Part shown: positions 18,751-27,764 of the stretch, piece by piece
Layout of the letters: the number at the start of each line of letters is the position of its first letter
Position numbering within the stretch: position 1 is the stretch's first letter
Source: Bacillus sp. B15-48
GTDB taxonomy: Bacteria; Bacillota; Bacilli; Bacillales; Cytobacillaceae
Reading direction: 5' to 3'
DNA length: 64,000 nt
NCBI RefSeq assembly: GCF_016879755.1
Contig: NZ_WOFU01000005.1
Span: 186,001-250,000, forward strand
The notes under the pieces: generated by a model
Database searches by the model: none
Told to the model about the DNA's origin: nothing
What the model saw: the letters and a program-made list of their open reading frames with translations, nothing else
Translations under genes and position numbers: made by a program

Positions 18751-19398
18751 TCAATCACTGCTTCTTACTACTAATACTATGCCTTCTGTAAATGAAAAAG
18801 TACCAGCATCACTTACTAATTCATTACTTATACATAATGTAGATCCAAAGGAAATATGACAATTGTTAAGTGGATATTTGAATCCTGAGAGTGTCAACCC
18901 TTTAACGACAGGGGTCATCGGGACAAAAGAAATATATTTTCGGGTCAGGCTCCTTGCAATCGAATAGCGTCCCGGACCTTTAATAAAAATTTGATTATTA
19001 CAATCGATGATTTCGATTTGAGTGGATATATGTTGCAATTCCGGCTTCAATAATAATTGAATATTGCCAAAAAAGTGATCCAACCGCCCTCCAGTAGCTC
19101 CGAAAAGGTTGATTTTCTTTGGTTTTTTTTTAAGCGCCCAGTTTATAGCTAATTCCATATCGGTTTCATCCTTCTCTGGTTGAAACCTTTTAAGATCGGT
19201 TACTAAGTTCTCAATTTGCTGCCACTCTTGTTCAGTAATTGAATCAAAATCACCAACAGCATAATCCGGAATAATACCAGCAGTTACTAACGGCATTACC
19301 CCCTTATCTACTCCAATCCAGAGACATCTATCGCTATCATAGTTGTTTAAATCAGGCAGCAGACTCACAGGTCCACCACCAACAATATTAATCACCAT
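18751..19398 (-). CDS. thiN: Thiamine pyrophosphokinase
   Basis: ThiN converts thiamine to thiamine pyrophosphate. The 215-residue protein begins MVINIVGGGP and contains WIGVDKGV, VGDFDSIT, KDETDMELAI and GATGGRLDHFFGN, all hallmark motifs. Its C-terminus is CISNELVSDAGTFSF. The frame is open 17 codons upstream through a hairpin. The ATG at 19398 has the GAGGTGG Shine-Dalgarno sequence and the family N-terminus. The strong rpe terminator ends about ten bases before the Shine-Dalgarno sequence. No separate promoter fits between, so expression may depend on readthrough. Confidence 0.96.
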   Translation of the reverse strand: MVINIVGGGPVSLLPDLNNYDSDRCLWIGVDKGVMPLVTAGIIPDYAVGDFDSITEQEWQQIENLVTDLKRFQPEKDETDMELAINWALKKKPKKINLFGATGGRLDHFFGNIQLLLKPELQHISTQIEIIDCNNQIFIKGPGRYSIARSLTRKYISFVPMTPVVKGLTLSGFKYPLNNCHISFGSTLCISNELVSDAGTFSFTEGIVLVVRSSD

Positions 19399-19423
19399 CA
19401 AACCACCTCTTCCTTCAAAAAAA

Positions 19424-19465
19424 GAGAGACTGAGCAAAAGTTCATCCACTTTTTGATCAGTCTCT
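19424..19465 (-). terminator. Terminator-like hairpin after rpe and just before thiN
   Basis: On the - strand, AGAGACTGA pairs with TCAGTCTCT, with an inner CAAAAAGT/ACTTTTG extension. A run of seven T residues follows. It lies directly after the rpe stop and directly before the thiN Shine-Dalgarno sequence. It may act as a terminator with leakage or as an attenuator. Confidence 0.75.
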
Positions 19466-19470
19466 TTCTT

Positions 19471-20115
19471 TTAGCTTTTTAATGTAGCAATCGCTATCCC
19501 TCTGTCTTCTGCATTATAAATTGCAGACCCGGCAACAAGTACATTTGCTCCAGCTTCGACACAAAGTTTTGCTGTGTCTGCATTTACGCCCCCATCAACT
19601 TCAATTTCTAAATTAGGGTTCCGAACGTTAGCAACTTCTTTCACCTGTTTAATTTTCGTAAGTACAGAATGGATAAATTTTTGCCCGCCAAAACCTGGAT
19701 TTACCGTCATTAATAATACCATATCTACATCTTCAATGATCGGTAAAATTGATTCAACTGGGGTTGCTGGATTGATCACAACTCCCGCCTTTACTCTCAG
19801 CTCCTTAATACGATGAATTGTCCGGTGCAAATGGCGGCAAGCCTCGACGTGAACAGTTATATAATCCGCTCCAGCTTTAGCAAATGCTTCAATATATTGA
19901 TCCGGATTTTCAATCATTAAATGAACATCTAGTGGAAGTGTAGTTATCGGACGGATCGCCTCGACAATTAAAGGACCTATTGTAATGTTAGGGACAAAAT
20001 GCCCATCCATCACATCAACATGAATATAATCCGCTCCGCCTTTTTCAACATCTTTAATTTCATCAGCTAAATTTGCGAAGTCTGCTGATAAAATAGAAGG
20101 TGCAATTTTCACCAT
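19471..20115 (-). CDS. rpe: Ribulose-phosphate 3-epimerase
   Basis: Rpe interconverts ribulose 5-phosphate and xylulose 5-phosphate in the pentose phosphate pathway. The 214-residue TIM-barrel protein has IAPSILSADFANL, HVDVMDGHFVPN, VHLMIENP, MTVNPGFGGQKF and EVDGGVN, with metal-binding His and Asp residues. It starts four bases after the rsgA stop and ends the long coaBC-to-rpe series before a strong hairpin. Confidence 0.97.
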   Translation of the reverse strand: MVKIAPSILSADFANLADEIKDVEKGGADYIHVDVMDGHFVPNITIGPLIVEAIRPITTLPLDVHLMIENPDQYIEAFAKAGADYITVHVEACRHLHRTIHRIKELRVKAGVVINPATPVESILPIIEDVDMVLLMTVNPGFGGQKFIHSVLTKIKQVKEVANVRNPNLEIEVDGGVNADTAKLCVEAGANVLVAGSAIYNAEDRGIAIATLKS

Positions 20116-20119
20116 CTCT

Positions 20120-21004
20120 CTAATACCTCGGCTTTCTATCTTTTATTTCTTGTAAAAAATTTTTGTAATGTTCATAACGATAGTGAGGAATTTCTCCTTG
20201 ATCCACCGCCATTTTAACAGCACATTTTGGTTCAGACAAATGCAAACATGCTCGGAATTTGCAATTCTCACTATGGGTGGAGATTTCTGGAAGGCAAAAA
20301 TTCAACTCTTCTGGTTCAATTTCAGTGAATTCTAAAGAACTGAATCCTGGAGTATCTGCTACAAGTCCATTTTTTCCAATTTTAATTAATTCAACATGTC
20401 GAGTTGTATGGCGCCCACGACCAAGGTGATGGGAAATCCCGCTCGTTTTCAATTCTAACTCTGGTCGAATGGCATTTAACAACGAAGATTTCCCCACGCC
20501 TGACTGTCCAGCAAAAACGGAAATTTTCCCGTCTAAATAGGGTTCTAATTCGACCATACCAAATAATGTTTTTGCAGAAGTTAAAATAACATCATAACCG
20601 ACTTTTCGATAATCAGTCGCATATTGCTCAAACTGATATCTCCTATTGTCTTCCAGAAGATCCATTTTTGTAATACAAATTAACGGTTGAATCTGATTGT
20701 ACTCAACGAGGACAAGAAAGCGATCGAGTAACGCGGTACTAAACTCTGGTTCAACGGCAGAAAATACGAGAATCGCTTGGTCAACATTAGCGATTGGCGG
20801 ACGAATTAGTTCATTTTTCCGATCCTTTACCTCCATAATATATCCGTCTGTTACATTTTCGGCCTGAAAGACTACCTCATCTCCGACAAGTGGCGTCACT
20901 TTATTTTTCCGAAAAACACCGCGCCCTCTACATTGGACAACTCCTTCTTCCCCGAGAACATAATAAAAACCGCTTAAAGCCTTGATAATCTTGCCCTCCG
21001 GCAT
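20120..21004 (-). CDS. rsgA: Ribosome small subunit-dependent GTPase RsgA (CpgA)
   Basis: RsgA tests the maturing 30S subunit. The 294-residue protein begins MPEGKIIKALSGFYYV. After an OB fold come the circularly permuted GTPase motifs in the order ITKMD, GQSGVGKSSLLN and DTPGFSS. A C-terminal zinc site follows (NCKFRACLHLSEPKC). The start at 21004 has AGGAGTG upstream, although the frame is open 18 codons further. In B. subtilis it is a known PrkC substrate, and here it directly follows prkC. Confidence 0.97.
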   Translation of the reverse strand: MPEGKIIKALSGFYYVLGEEGVVQCRGRGVFRKNKVTPLVGDEVVFQAENVTDGYIMEVKDRKNELIRPPIANVDQAILVFSAVEPEFSTALLDRFLVLVEYNQIQPLICITKMDLLEDNRRYQFEQYATDYRKVGYDVILTSAKTLFGMVELEPYLDGKISVFAGQSGVGKSSLLNAIRPELELKTSGISHHLGRGRHTTRHVELIKIGKNGLVADTPGFSSLEFTEIEPEELNFCLPEISTHSENCKFRACLHLSEPKCAVKMAVDQGEIPHYRYEHYKNFLQEIKDRKPRY

Positions 21005-21070
21005 AGCATCACTCCTTACATTTTTCATCAAAAGATTTGGTCTACTCCTCCACAACATCCATTACTCTTC

Positions 21071-23059
21071 CTAATCCTCAGGATAATAAACTTCATCTTC
21101 AAAAAATACTTGATCGTTTGTTATAATTCGATACACTGCTTTTCCTCCAGGTGCAATTCGAAACGTTAATCTCTCATTTTTAGTTTCCGTAATTTCATAT
21201 TCAATTGCCGGTGTGTTAATGTTGTTATCCATGTCCTCAATAAATATTTGAACAAGCTGCGGCTCTCCATCTAAGTTTTCGTCATACAGTATCGCTATTT
21301 CTTCCGTAACCTCTTTCGGTAAGAGCGGCACTTCTTCTTTCCCTTTCGAAATGATTACATTAACTTGACTCCCTTTTTTCAGTTGTGTTCCTTCCGCAGG
21401 GTTTTGTGAAAAAACCAATCCTTCAGCAACTGTATCATGAAATTGTTCAGTTATCTGGATACGTATGCCAGTCATGTTTTCATAGTCTTTTAAACTTTTT
21501 GCGGTGTATCCCTTTAAGTCTGTAAGAGAGATTAATTCAGGACCTTTGCTGACCTTAAATTCGAGCACCGTCTCACTTGGGATAATCAACTCACCCCCGC
21601 TAGGAATTTGATTAAGAATGGTCCCTGGTTCACTTTCATCATGTTCTTCCACTTTAATAATATCTTTAAAATCATGCTTTTCCAACAAGCGCAAGACATC
21701 ATCATATAGTCGGTTGCGATAATCTGATAGTTCAAAACGTTTTTTTCCAGCGCTGATGAATAGGTCAATCTCCGTGCCTTCTTTAACGATTCTTCCAGCT
21801 CTTGGGTTCGTTCTTACTAACAACCCTTCATCGATTTGGTCATCATTTACTTCCTTTTGGTCACCAATTACGAATCCAGCGGTCAATAATTCGGTAACCG
21901 CCTGATCAACGGTCATTCCTTCTACGTCCGGAACAGGAATATCATCAGGTCCAAATAAGTCTGGTGCAATAAATACTAGAAAGATACCAGCCAATAATAG
22001 CAAGACAAATACAGATGTCAATACAAACGGCCATTTTTTACGTTTCTTTTTCTTAGGTAGCTTATTTATTTTCGCTTTTTCTATTTGATCATTCCTGTTT
22101 GTTTCTTTTTCTTGCTGACTATGGACTATCGTTTCGTCTAAACGATCCTGATCAAATGAACCATCATCTGAAATAATCGGAATCGCTTTCGTTGCTTCGT
22201 AATCAATTGGAATCGTAAATTTTTCTTCGTTAAGGCGGCTAGGGTCAAGCGCAGTCCGTAAGTCATCTTCCATTTCATAAACATCATCATATCGATGAAA
22301 TGGGTCCTTTGCTGTTGCTGTCAAAACGATATTTTCAACACTTTGCGGGATATTTGGATTCCAGCGCCTTATTGAAGGTGTCTCTGACTGCAAATGTTTT
22401 AAAGCAATCGAAACAGCTGACTCCCCAGAAAAAGGCAATCTTCCTGTCAATAGTTCAAACATGACAATTCCAAGTGAATAAATATCCGATTTATGATTAG
22501 CCATACCGCCTCGTGCTTGTTCTGGAGATAAATAGTGAACCGAGCCAAGCACAGAGTTTGTTTGTGTAATACTTGTTGCACTTAAAGCCATAGCAATTCC
22601 AAAATCGGTGATTTTCACATTTCCTTCATCATCAATAAGAATATTATGAGGTTTAATATCTCTATGAATGATTTGATTTTGATGGGCATGGGCAATTGCT
22701 GATGTTAGTTGCTTCATAATGTCCAACGCTTTTTCCACTGGAATCGGTGCACTTTGCTGTATGTATTGCTTTAACGTTTGACCAGCAACATACTCCATCA
22801 CAATATAGTATAAACCATCTTCTTCTCCGACATCATAAATACTAACAATATTCTCATTTGTAAGACTCGTGGCTGATTGAGCTTCGCGATGGAATCGTCT
22901 GATAAACTCTTCATCATTAGCAAAATCAAGCCTTAGCATTTTAACCGCTACATCTCTGTCAAGAATCATGTCGTGAGCAAGATAGACATTCGCCATTCCC
23001 CCGCCACCAATCATGTCGAGAATCTTGTAGCGACCACTAATTCTTTTCCCAATCATCAT
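21071..23059 (-). CDS. prkC: Ser/Thr protein kinase PrkC with PASTA repeats
   Basis: PrkC senses muropeptides and phosphorylates translation and cell-wall targets. The 662-residue membrane protein has a cytoplasmic Hanks kinase domain (residues 1-270). Its motifs are GGGGMANVYLA, AVKMLRLD, HRDIKPHNIL, DFGIA and SPEQARGG. A Lys-rich linker and one transmembrane segment around residues 343-365 follow. Three extracellular PASTA repeats come next, each with a GT or SG turn, then a C-terminal beta domain. It lies four bases after prpC. Confidence 0.97.
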   Translation of the reverse strand: MMIGKRISGRYKILDMIGGGGMANVYLAHDMILDRDVAVKMLRLDFANDEEFIRRFHREAQSATSLTNENIVSIYDVGEEDGLYYIVMEYVAGQTLKQYIQQSAPIPVEKALDIMKQLTSAIAHAHQNQIIHRDIKPHNILIDDEGNVKITDFGIAMALSATSITQTNSVLGSVHYLSPEQARGGMANHKSDIYSLGIVMFELLTGRLPFSGESAVSIALKHLQSETPSIRRWNPNIPQSVENIVLTATAKDPFHRYDDVYEMEDDLRTALDPSRLNEEKFTIPIDYEATKAIPIISDDGSFDQDRLDETIVHSQQEKETNRNDQIEKAKINKLPKKKKRKKWPFVLTSVFVLLLLAGIFLVFIAPDLFGPDDIPVPDVEGMTVDQAVTELLTAGFVIGDQKEVNDDQIDEGLLVRTNPRAGRIVKEGTEIDLFISAGKKRFELSDYRNRLYDDVLRLLEKHDFKDIIKVEEHDESEPGTILNQIPSGGELIIPSETVLEFKVSKGPELISLTDLKGYTAKSLKDYENMTGIRIQITEQFHDTVAEGLVFSQNPAEGTQLKKGSQVNVIISKGKEEVPLLPKEVTEEIAILYDENLDGEPQLVQIFIEDMDNNINTPAIEYEITETKNERLTFRIAPGGKAVYRIITNDQVFFEDEVYYPED

Positions 23060-23063
23060 TGTA

Positions 23064-23813
23064 TCACCTGCTCTCTAGGACGTCGGGATATTCAATGATT
23101 GCAAGGGTAATATTATCCTCACCGCCATAGTCATTAGCAAGCCTGATTAAATTCGATGCTTTTTCACTCAAACTTCCTTCCTCAGTTAGAATTTTCGCCA
23201 TCTCATCCTCATTTACTTTGTTTGACAATCCATCTGAACAAAGCATTAAATAATCTCCGGATTCTATGATGATTGTTTTCTTATCTAAAGATATCGTTTC
23301 CTCTGTTCCGAGTGCTCGTAAAAGCACATTTTTTCGCGGGTGATTTTCAGCATCTTCTTTCGAAATTTGCCCTGAGCGCAGCAACTCATTTACGAGGGAA
23401 TGATCTTCTGTTAACTGCTGAATGCCTGTCTCATTAAGAATATAGCCCCTACTGTCACCAATATTAGCGAAGGTTGCAAAAGATTCTGTACAGATGGCAG
23501 CTACTAACGTCGTTCCCATCCCTTTACAATCGGCATTTTGCTGAGAGTGTTGAAACACTAGTTTATTGACGTCAATAATTTTATTTTTAAGCCAATCCTC
23601 AGCTTGCTCAGCTGTCTCAAGTTTATCAACTTTCTTCCATTCATCCTTTAAAAAAAGCACAGTCATTTCACTCGCCACATCTCCAGCTCGATGGCCACCC
23701 ATGCCATCAGCAACGATGGCAAGGTATTGGCCAACCTGGTTCATGAAAATACCGCCACTATCTTCATTATGAGAACGAACTTTTCCCCTATCCGTTAAGA
23801 AAATAGTATTCAT
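23064..23813 (-). CDS. prpC: PP2C-type Ser/Thr protein phosphatase PrpC
   Basis: PrpC removes phosphates placed by PrkC. The 249-residue PPM/PP2C enzyme shows TDRGKVRSHNEDS, VADGMGGHRAGDVAS (metal-binding Asp), GMGTTLV, NIGDSRGY, DHSLV, CSDGLSNKV and GGEDNIT. Two adjacent ATGs follow rlmN. The one at 23813 is better spaced from the GAGG that overlaps the end of rlmN. Phosphatase-kinase adjacency is conserved in Firmicutes. Confidence 0.96.
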   Translation of the reverse strand: MNTIFLTDRGKVRSHNEDSGGIFMNQVGQYLAIVADGMGGHRAGDVASEMTVLFLKDEWKKVDKLETAEQAEDWLKNKIIDVNKLVFQHSQQNADCKGMGTTLVAAICTESFATFANIGDSRGYILNETGIQQLTEDHSLVNELLRSGQISKEDAENHPRKNVLLRALGTEETISLDKKTIIIESGDYLMLCSDGLSNKVNEDEMAKILTEEGSLSEKASNLIRLANDYGGEDNITLAIIEYPDVLESR

Positions 23814-23817
23814 CATC

Positions 23818-24909
23818 TCACCTCGTTTCTTCCTGCCGTTCCTTTGCTCGAAGTTGACCGCATGCTGCATCAATATCATGACCTTGTTCACGACGAATCG
23901 TCACATTAACCCCACGATCTTTGAGCGCTTTTTCAAATTTAAAAATTTGTGCCTTTGGCGTACGGACATAATCACGTTCAGGAACATAATTAACTGGAAT
24001 TAAATTGATGTGACATTTTATTCCTTTCACAAGCTTTGCAAGCTCTTCGGCATGCTCAACTTGATCATTTACGCCACCAAATAAACCATATTCAAAAGAG
24101 ATTCTTCGACCAGTCTTTTCGATATAATAACGAACAGCTTTCATTAAGTCTGGGAGTTTATATGCACGATTAATCGGCATAAGTTTACTTCTTAACTCAG
24201 AAGTAGGTGCATGGAGTGAAATCGCAAAATTGATTTGCATATTTTCATCGGCAAATTCGTAAATTTTCGGGATGATTCCACTTGTTGAGACTGTAATATG
24301 CCTTGCACCGATATTTAAGCCTTTTTCATGATTCATTATTTTTAAAAACGATAACATATGATCATAATTATCGAAAGGTTCACCAATTCCCATTATGACA
24401 ATTGAGCTGACCCGTTCGTCCGTTTCATCGAGTGCTTGTTGCACCTTTACGACTTGAGCAACAATTTCTCCTGCTTCTAGATTTCGTTTTAACCCTCCAA
24501 GTGTTGATGCACAGAATGTACAGCCAATTCGACAGCCGACCTGTGTTGTTACACAAACGGAGTTTCCATATTCATGCCTCATAAGCACCGTTTCGATGGA
24601 CTTTCCATCTTGTAGTTCAAATAAAAATTTAATCGTTCCGTCAGATGAAGTTTGTTGAATAATCGTTTTCAAAGTCGTTAAGAAAAAACTAGATTCGAGT
24701 TTTTCCCGAAGCTGATTTGATAAGTTAGTCATATCAGCAAATGACGTTACTCTTTTTTTATACAGCCAATCATAGATTTGTTCCGCCCGAAAGGCTTTGT
24801 CTCCTTGAGAGACTAACCAGTCCTTCAACTCTTCCACTTGTAACGAATAGATGGAAGGCTTCTCGTATTCATTTGATGTTGTATTTTTGCTCATTTCTGG
24901 CTGTTCCAC
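23818..24909 (-). CDS. rlmN: 23S rRNA/tRNA (adenine-C2)-methyltransferase RlmN
   Basis: RlmN is a radical-SAM enzyme that methylates A2503 of 23S rRNA and A37 of some tRNAs. The protein is 363 residues, equal to the B. subtilis protein, if it starts at the GTG at 24909. That GTG follows a GGAAGGTGG Shine-Dalgarno sequence. The iron-sulfur motif [18 protein letters not shown] and the catalytic C-terminal Cys in DIDAACGQL are present. The rsmB stop lies one base upstream of this start. An ATG five codons inside is a weaker alternative. Confidence 0.96.
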   Translation of the reverse strand: MEQPEMSKNTTSNEYEKPSIYSLQVEELKDWLVSQGDKAFRAEQIYDWLYKKRVTSFADMTNLSNQLREKLESSFFLTTLKTIIQQTSSDGTIKFLFELQDGKSIETVLMRHEYGNSVCVTTQVGCRIGCTFCASTLGGLKRNLEAGEIVAQVVKVQQALDETDERVSSIVIMGIGEPFDNYDHMLSFLKIMNHEKGLNIGARHITVSTSGIIPKIYEFADENMQINFAISLHAPTSELRSKLMPINRAYKLPDLMKAVRYYIEKTGRRISFEYGLFGGVNDQVEHAEELAKLVKGIKCHINLIPVNYVPERDYVRTPKAQIFKFEKALKDRGVNVTIRREQGHDIDAACGQLRAKERQEETR

Positions 24910-24910
24910 T

Positions 24911-26263
24911 TTATTCCACCTTCCTTTTAATACACGCAATATAGAAACCATCGGACCCAAAATCCTGTGGTAGGATTTGAAGTTCAAAATCATCAATTAA
25001 AGGTTGGATTGCCTCTGGCATTCTTTCAGAAAACGAGGAGTCTCCAAAAAATTCGCTATGCTTTTTCAAAAATACCCTTACCGTTTCTTGATTTTCAGAA
25101 CGATCAACTGTGCAAGTGCTATAGACAATCATACCGCCTTTTCTTACTAATGGAGCAACAGCTTCAAGCAAGGATTGCTGAATTTCTTGAAGCCTAACTA
25201 AATCTTCTTCTACTTTCGTATATTTCATGTCTGGCTTTCTCCGCATCACACCAAGCCCTGAACAAGGTGCATCGAGAAGGATTCGATCAAACGATTCCTT
25301 TTCAAAATGTTCTTGGACGTTGCGGCTATCTAGTTGTTTCACTTCAATATTTTCTAATCCAAGCCTTTCTGCATTTTGGACAATCAATTTCACTTTATGT
25401 TCATGTAAATCTAGTGAGATTACTTTCCCAGTATTATCAAGCCTTTCCGCAATATGAGTGGATTTCCCCCCAGGCGCAGCACAAGCATCAAGGATTTGCT
25501 CGTCTCCCCGCACCCCAAGCGCATGAGCAGCAAGCATCGAACTTTCGTCCTGTATTGTTAACAATCCGTGTTTAAATGCGGTCGATGTAGCGAGATTGCC
25601 CCGCAAACATTTAATTGCCTCAGGCAGTATAGAACTTTGTTCCACAGAAAATCCTTCTTCTTCTAAAAAGCTAACACATTCCTTAACAGTCGTTTTTGTT
25701 GTATTTACTCGAGCGGTCTGTAAAGGAGCGGTCAAATTCATTTCACACATTGCCTTTGTTTTTTCAAATCCAAACTGATTCACCCATCTTTTTACGAGCC
25801 ACTCTGGATGACTCGTTTCAATCGACAGTCTTTTTATCTCATCTCTTATATTCGATAATTCTGGCAGACCTTCTCTTTGAATTCTCCGTAAAACACCATT
25901 GACGACACTTGCAATTCCTTTATGACCTCGACGTTTTGCAATTTCAACTGCCTCATAAATCGCTGCTCGGTCTGGAATCCGGTCCAAATAAACCATCTGA
26001 TATAAAGTTAAACGCATTAACTGTAAAACCCAGTTTTCTAGCTTGCGGTTGTTTTTTATAAATGGGGTCAAGTAGAAATCAAGCGTCCATTTACGTTGCA
26101 GTGTTCCATAAACTAATTCAGTTAATAAGCCAATATCTTTTTGAGGGAGGCTATTTTTTTCAATCGAACGATTAAGTAAGAGATTGCTATATGCCTGATT
26201 TTTTTCAATGTTTTCGAGCAGTTCAAGTGCTGTCTCTCTGACATTTTTGCGGTTAGCCTTCAT
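24911..26263 (-). CDS. rsmB: 16S rRNA (cytosine-C5)-methyltransferase RsmB
   Basis: RsmB methylates C967 of 16S rRNA. The 450-residue protein has an N-terminal NusB-like RNA-binding domain (about 1-145; [13 protein letters not shown]). A SAM-dependent methyltransferase domain follows, with [15 protein letters not shown], the proton-donor Cys in [15 protein letters not shown] and the nucleophile Cys in [12 protein letters not shown]. Its ATG overlaps the end of fmt by 11 bases, with GGAGAGAG as the Shine-Dalgarno sequence. Confidence 0.97.
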   Translation of the reverse strand: MKANRKNVRETALELLENIEKNQAYSNLLLNRSIEKNSLPQKDIGLLTELVYGTLQRKWTLDFYLTPFIKNNRKLENWVLQLMRLTLYQMVYLDRIPDRAAIYEAVEIAKRRGHKGIASVVNGVLRRIQREGLPELSNIRDEIKRLSIETSHPEWLVKRWVNQFGFEKTKAMCEMNLTAPLQTARVNTTKTTVKECVSFLEEEGFSVEQSSILPEAIKCLRGNLATSTAFKHGLLTIQDESSMLAAHALGVRGDEQILDACAAPGGKSTHIAERLDNTGKVISLDLHEHKVKLIVQNAERLGLENIEVKQLDSRNVQEHFEKESFDRILLDAPCSGLGVMRRKPDMKYTKVEEDLVRLQEIQQSLLEAVAPLVRKGGMIVYSTCTVDRSENQETVRVFLKKHSEFFGDSSFSERMPEAIQPLIDDFELQILPQDFGSDGFYIACIKRKVE

Positions 26264-27209
26264 GACTCTCTCCTATCTTCATACCTGCTTTCATATAGGA
26301 ACCAGCACCTCGAAGAAACTGCCCAGCTTCCATCCTTTTCTTCCCAGCTGGCTGTAATACCGTTATTTTAATTGCTGTCTGATTGCCGCTAGCGACAATA
26401 AGCCCATCATCTTCAACCGATAGAATCATCCCTGGTTCTGATTCATGAAGACCAGTTATTTTTTCTGATGACCAGATTTTTAAAACAGAGCCTTCAACAG
26501 TCGTATAAGCACCTGGCCAAGGATTCATGCCACGAATATGATTATAAACTTCTTCACCCGGCTTAGACCAGTCAATTTTTTCTTGCTCTCGTTTTATATT
26601 CCAAGCAAAAGTTGCTTCATCTTCATTCTGTTTTACTGGAGTAATTTTCCCTTTCAATAACTCTGGAATCGTTTCAGATAAAAGTTTTGCCCCAGCAGCA
26701 CTAAGTTTGTCATGCAAGGTCCCAACATTATCTTTCTCATCAATCGCAACTTCTATTTGTGTTAAGATATCACCGGCATCTAATTTTTCTGCCATATACA
26801 TGATCGTAATTCCCGTTCTTTCCTTCCCATTAATAATCGCATAATGAATTGGAGCACCTCCACGCAATTCAGGTAAGAGGGAGGCATGAACATTTATACA
26901 GCGATATTTCGGCGCTTCTAATAATGCTTTCGGTAAAATTTGTCCGAATGCTGCGGTAACGATTAAGTCGGGGTTTAAAGCTAATATTGGTTTCAATTCC
27001 TCTTCATTGCGAATTTTCTCTGGTTGGTATACAGGGATTCCATGCTTTAACGCTTCCACCTTCACAGGTGGAGGAGTTAAGATTTTTTTCCTTCCTACCG
27101 GGCGGTCTGGTTGCGTGACGACCGCAACCACTTCATAGCCATCTTTCAATAATTGTTGCAATACTGGAACTGAAAAATCAGGAGTTCCCATAAATATGAT
27201 TTTTGTCAT
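26253..27209 (-). CDS. fmt: Methionyl-tRNA formyltransferase
   Basis: Fmt formylates initiator Met-tRNA. The 318-residue protein has an N-terminal formyltransferase fold with [13 protein letters not shown], the folate-site [20 protein letters not shown] and [11 protein letters not shown], then a C-terminal tRNA-binding domain. Its ATG overlaps the def stop (ATGA). The def-fmt pair adds and later removes the formyl group of new proteins, which explains the clustering. Confidence 0.98.
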   Translation of the reverse strand: MTKIIFMGTPDFSVPVLQQLLKDGYEVVAVVTQPDRPVGRKKILTPPPVKVEALKHGIPVYQPEKIRNEEELKPILALNPDLIVTAAFGQILPKALLEAPKYRCINVHASLLPELRGGAPIHYAIINGKERTGITIMYMAEKLDAGDILTQIEVAIDEKDNVGTLHDKLSAAGAKLLSETIPELLKGKITPVKQNEDEATFAWNIKREQEKIDWSKPGEEVYNHIRGMNPWPGAYTTVEGSVLKIWSSEKITGLHESEPGMILSVEDDGLIVASGNQTAIKITVLQPAGKKRMEAGQFLRGAGSYMKAGMKIGESHEG

Positions 27210-27691
27210 CCTTTGTTCAACTCCTCTAAATCTTTTTCATCCACGTATCGACTAACCTTTGAAGTGAAAAGGATGCCATGAAGATGATCGATTTCGTGTT
27301 GAATCGCACGTGCAAAGAAATCTTCGGCCTCAAGTTCATACGTTTTTCCCTTTCGATTTTGCGCTCGTACCTTTATCTTAAAAGCTCTAGTTACTTCACC
27401 AAAGAGCCCTGGAAAACTTAAACATCCCTCTAGTCCAGTTTGGCTCCCTGTCGCCTCAACAATTTCGGGATTAATAAGTTCAACAGGTCCATAGCCATCA
27501 TCTATGTCAACAATTGCAATTTGTTTCTTTAAACCAATTTGAGGGGCTGCGAGACCAACACCGTCAAATTCAATCATCGTTTCATACATATCTCCTAATA
27601 ACTTGCCAAGTTTCTTATCAAATTGGAAAACAGGCTCACATTCCTGTTCCAAAATCTCTGCTGGGTGTGTGACAATTTTTCTTACTGCCAA
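27206..27691 (-). CDS. def: Peptide deformylase
   Basis: Def removes the N-formyl group from nascent proteins. The 161-residue metalloenzyme has motif 1 [10 protein letters not shown], motif 2 EGCLSFPG (metal Cys) and motif 3 QHEIDHLHG (HExxH). I place the start at the TTG at 27691 ([14 protein letters not shown]), right after a GGAGGAAC Shine-Dalgarno sequence. An upstream in-frame ATG has no support. It lies 73 bases after priA. Confidence 0.97.
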   Translation of the reverse strand: MAVRKIVTHPAEILEQECEPVFQFDKKLGKLLGDMYETMIEFDGVGLAAPQIGLKKQIAIVDIDDGYGPVELINPEIVEATGSQTGLEGCLSFPGLFGEVTRAFKIKVRAQNRKGKTYELEAEDFFARAIQHEIDHLHGILFTSKVSRYVDEKDLEELNKG

Positions 27692-27764
27692 TTTTGTTCC
27701 TCCATATATCAATTACTTTTTATCTCTTTCATCATGTTCCACAAATCAAATGAGTTCCATACCA

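Noticed and set aside
21586-21768. 60-codon - strand frame inside prkC
   Set aside because: It is out of frame within the PASTA region of an intact gene and has no initiation signal.
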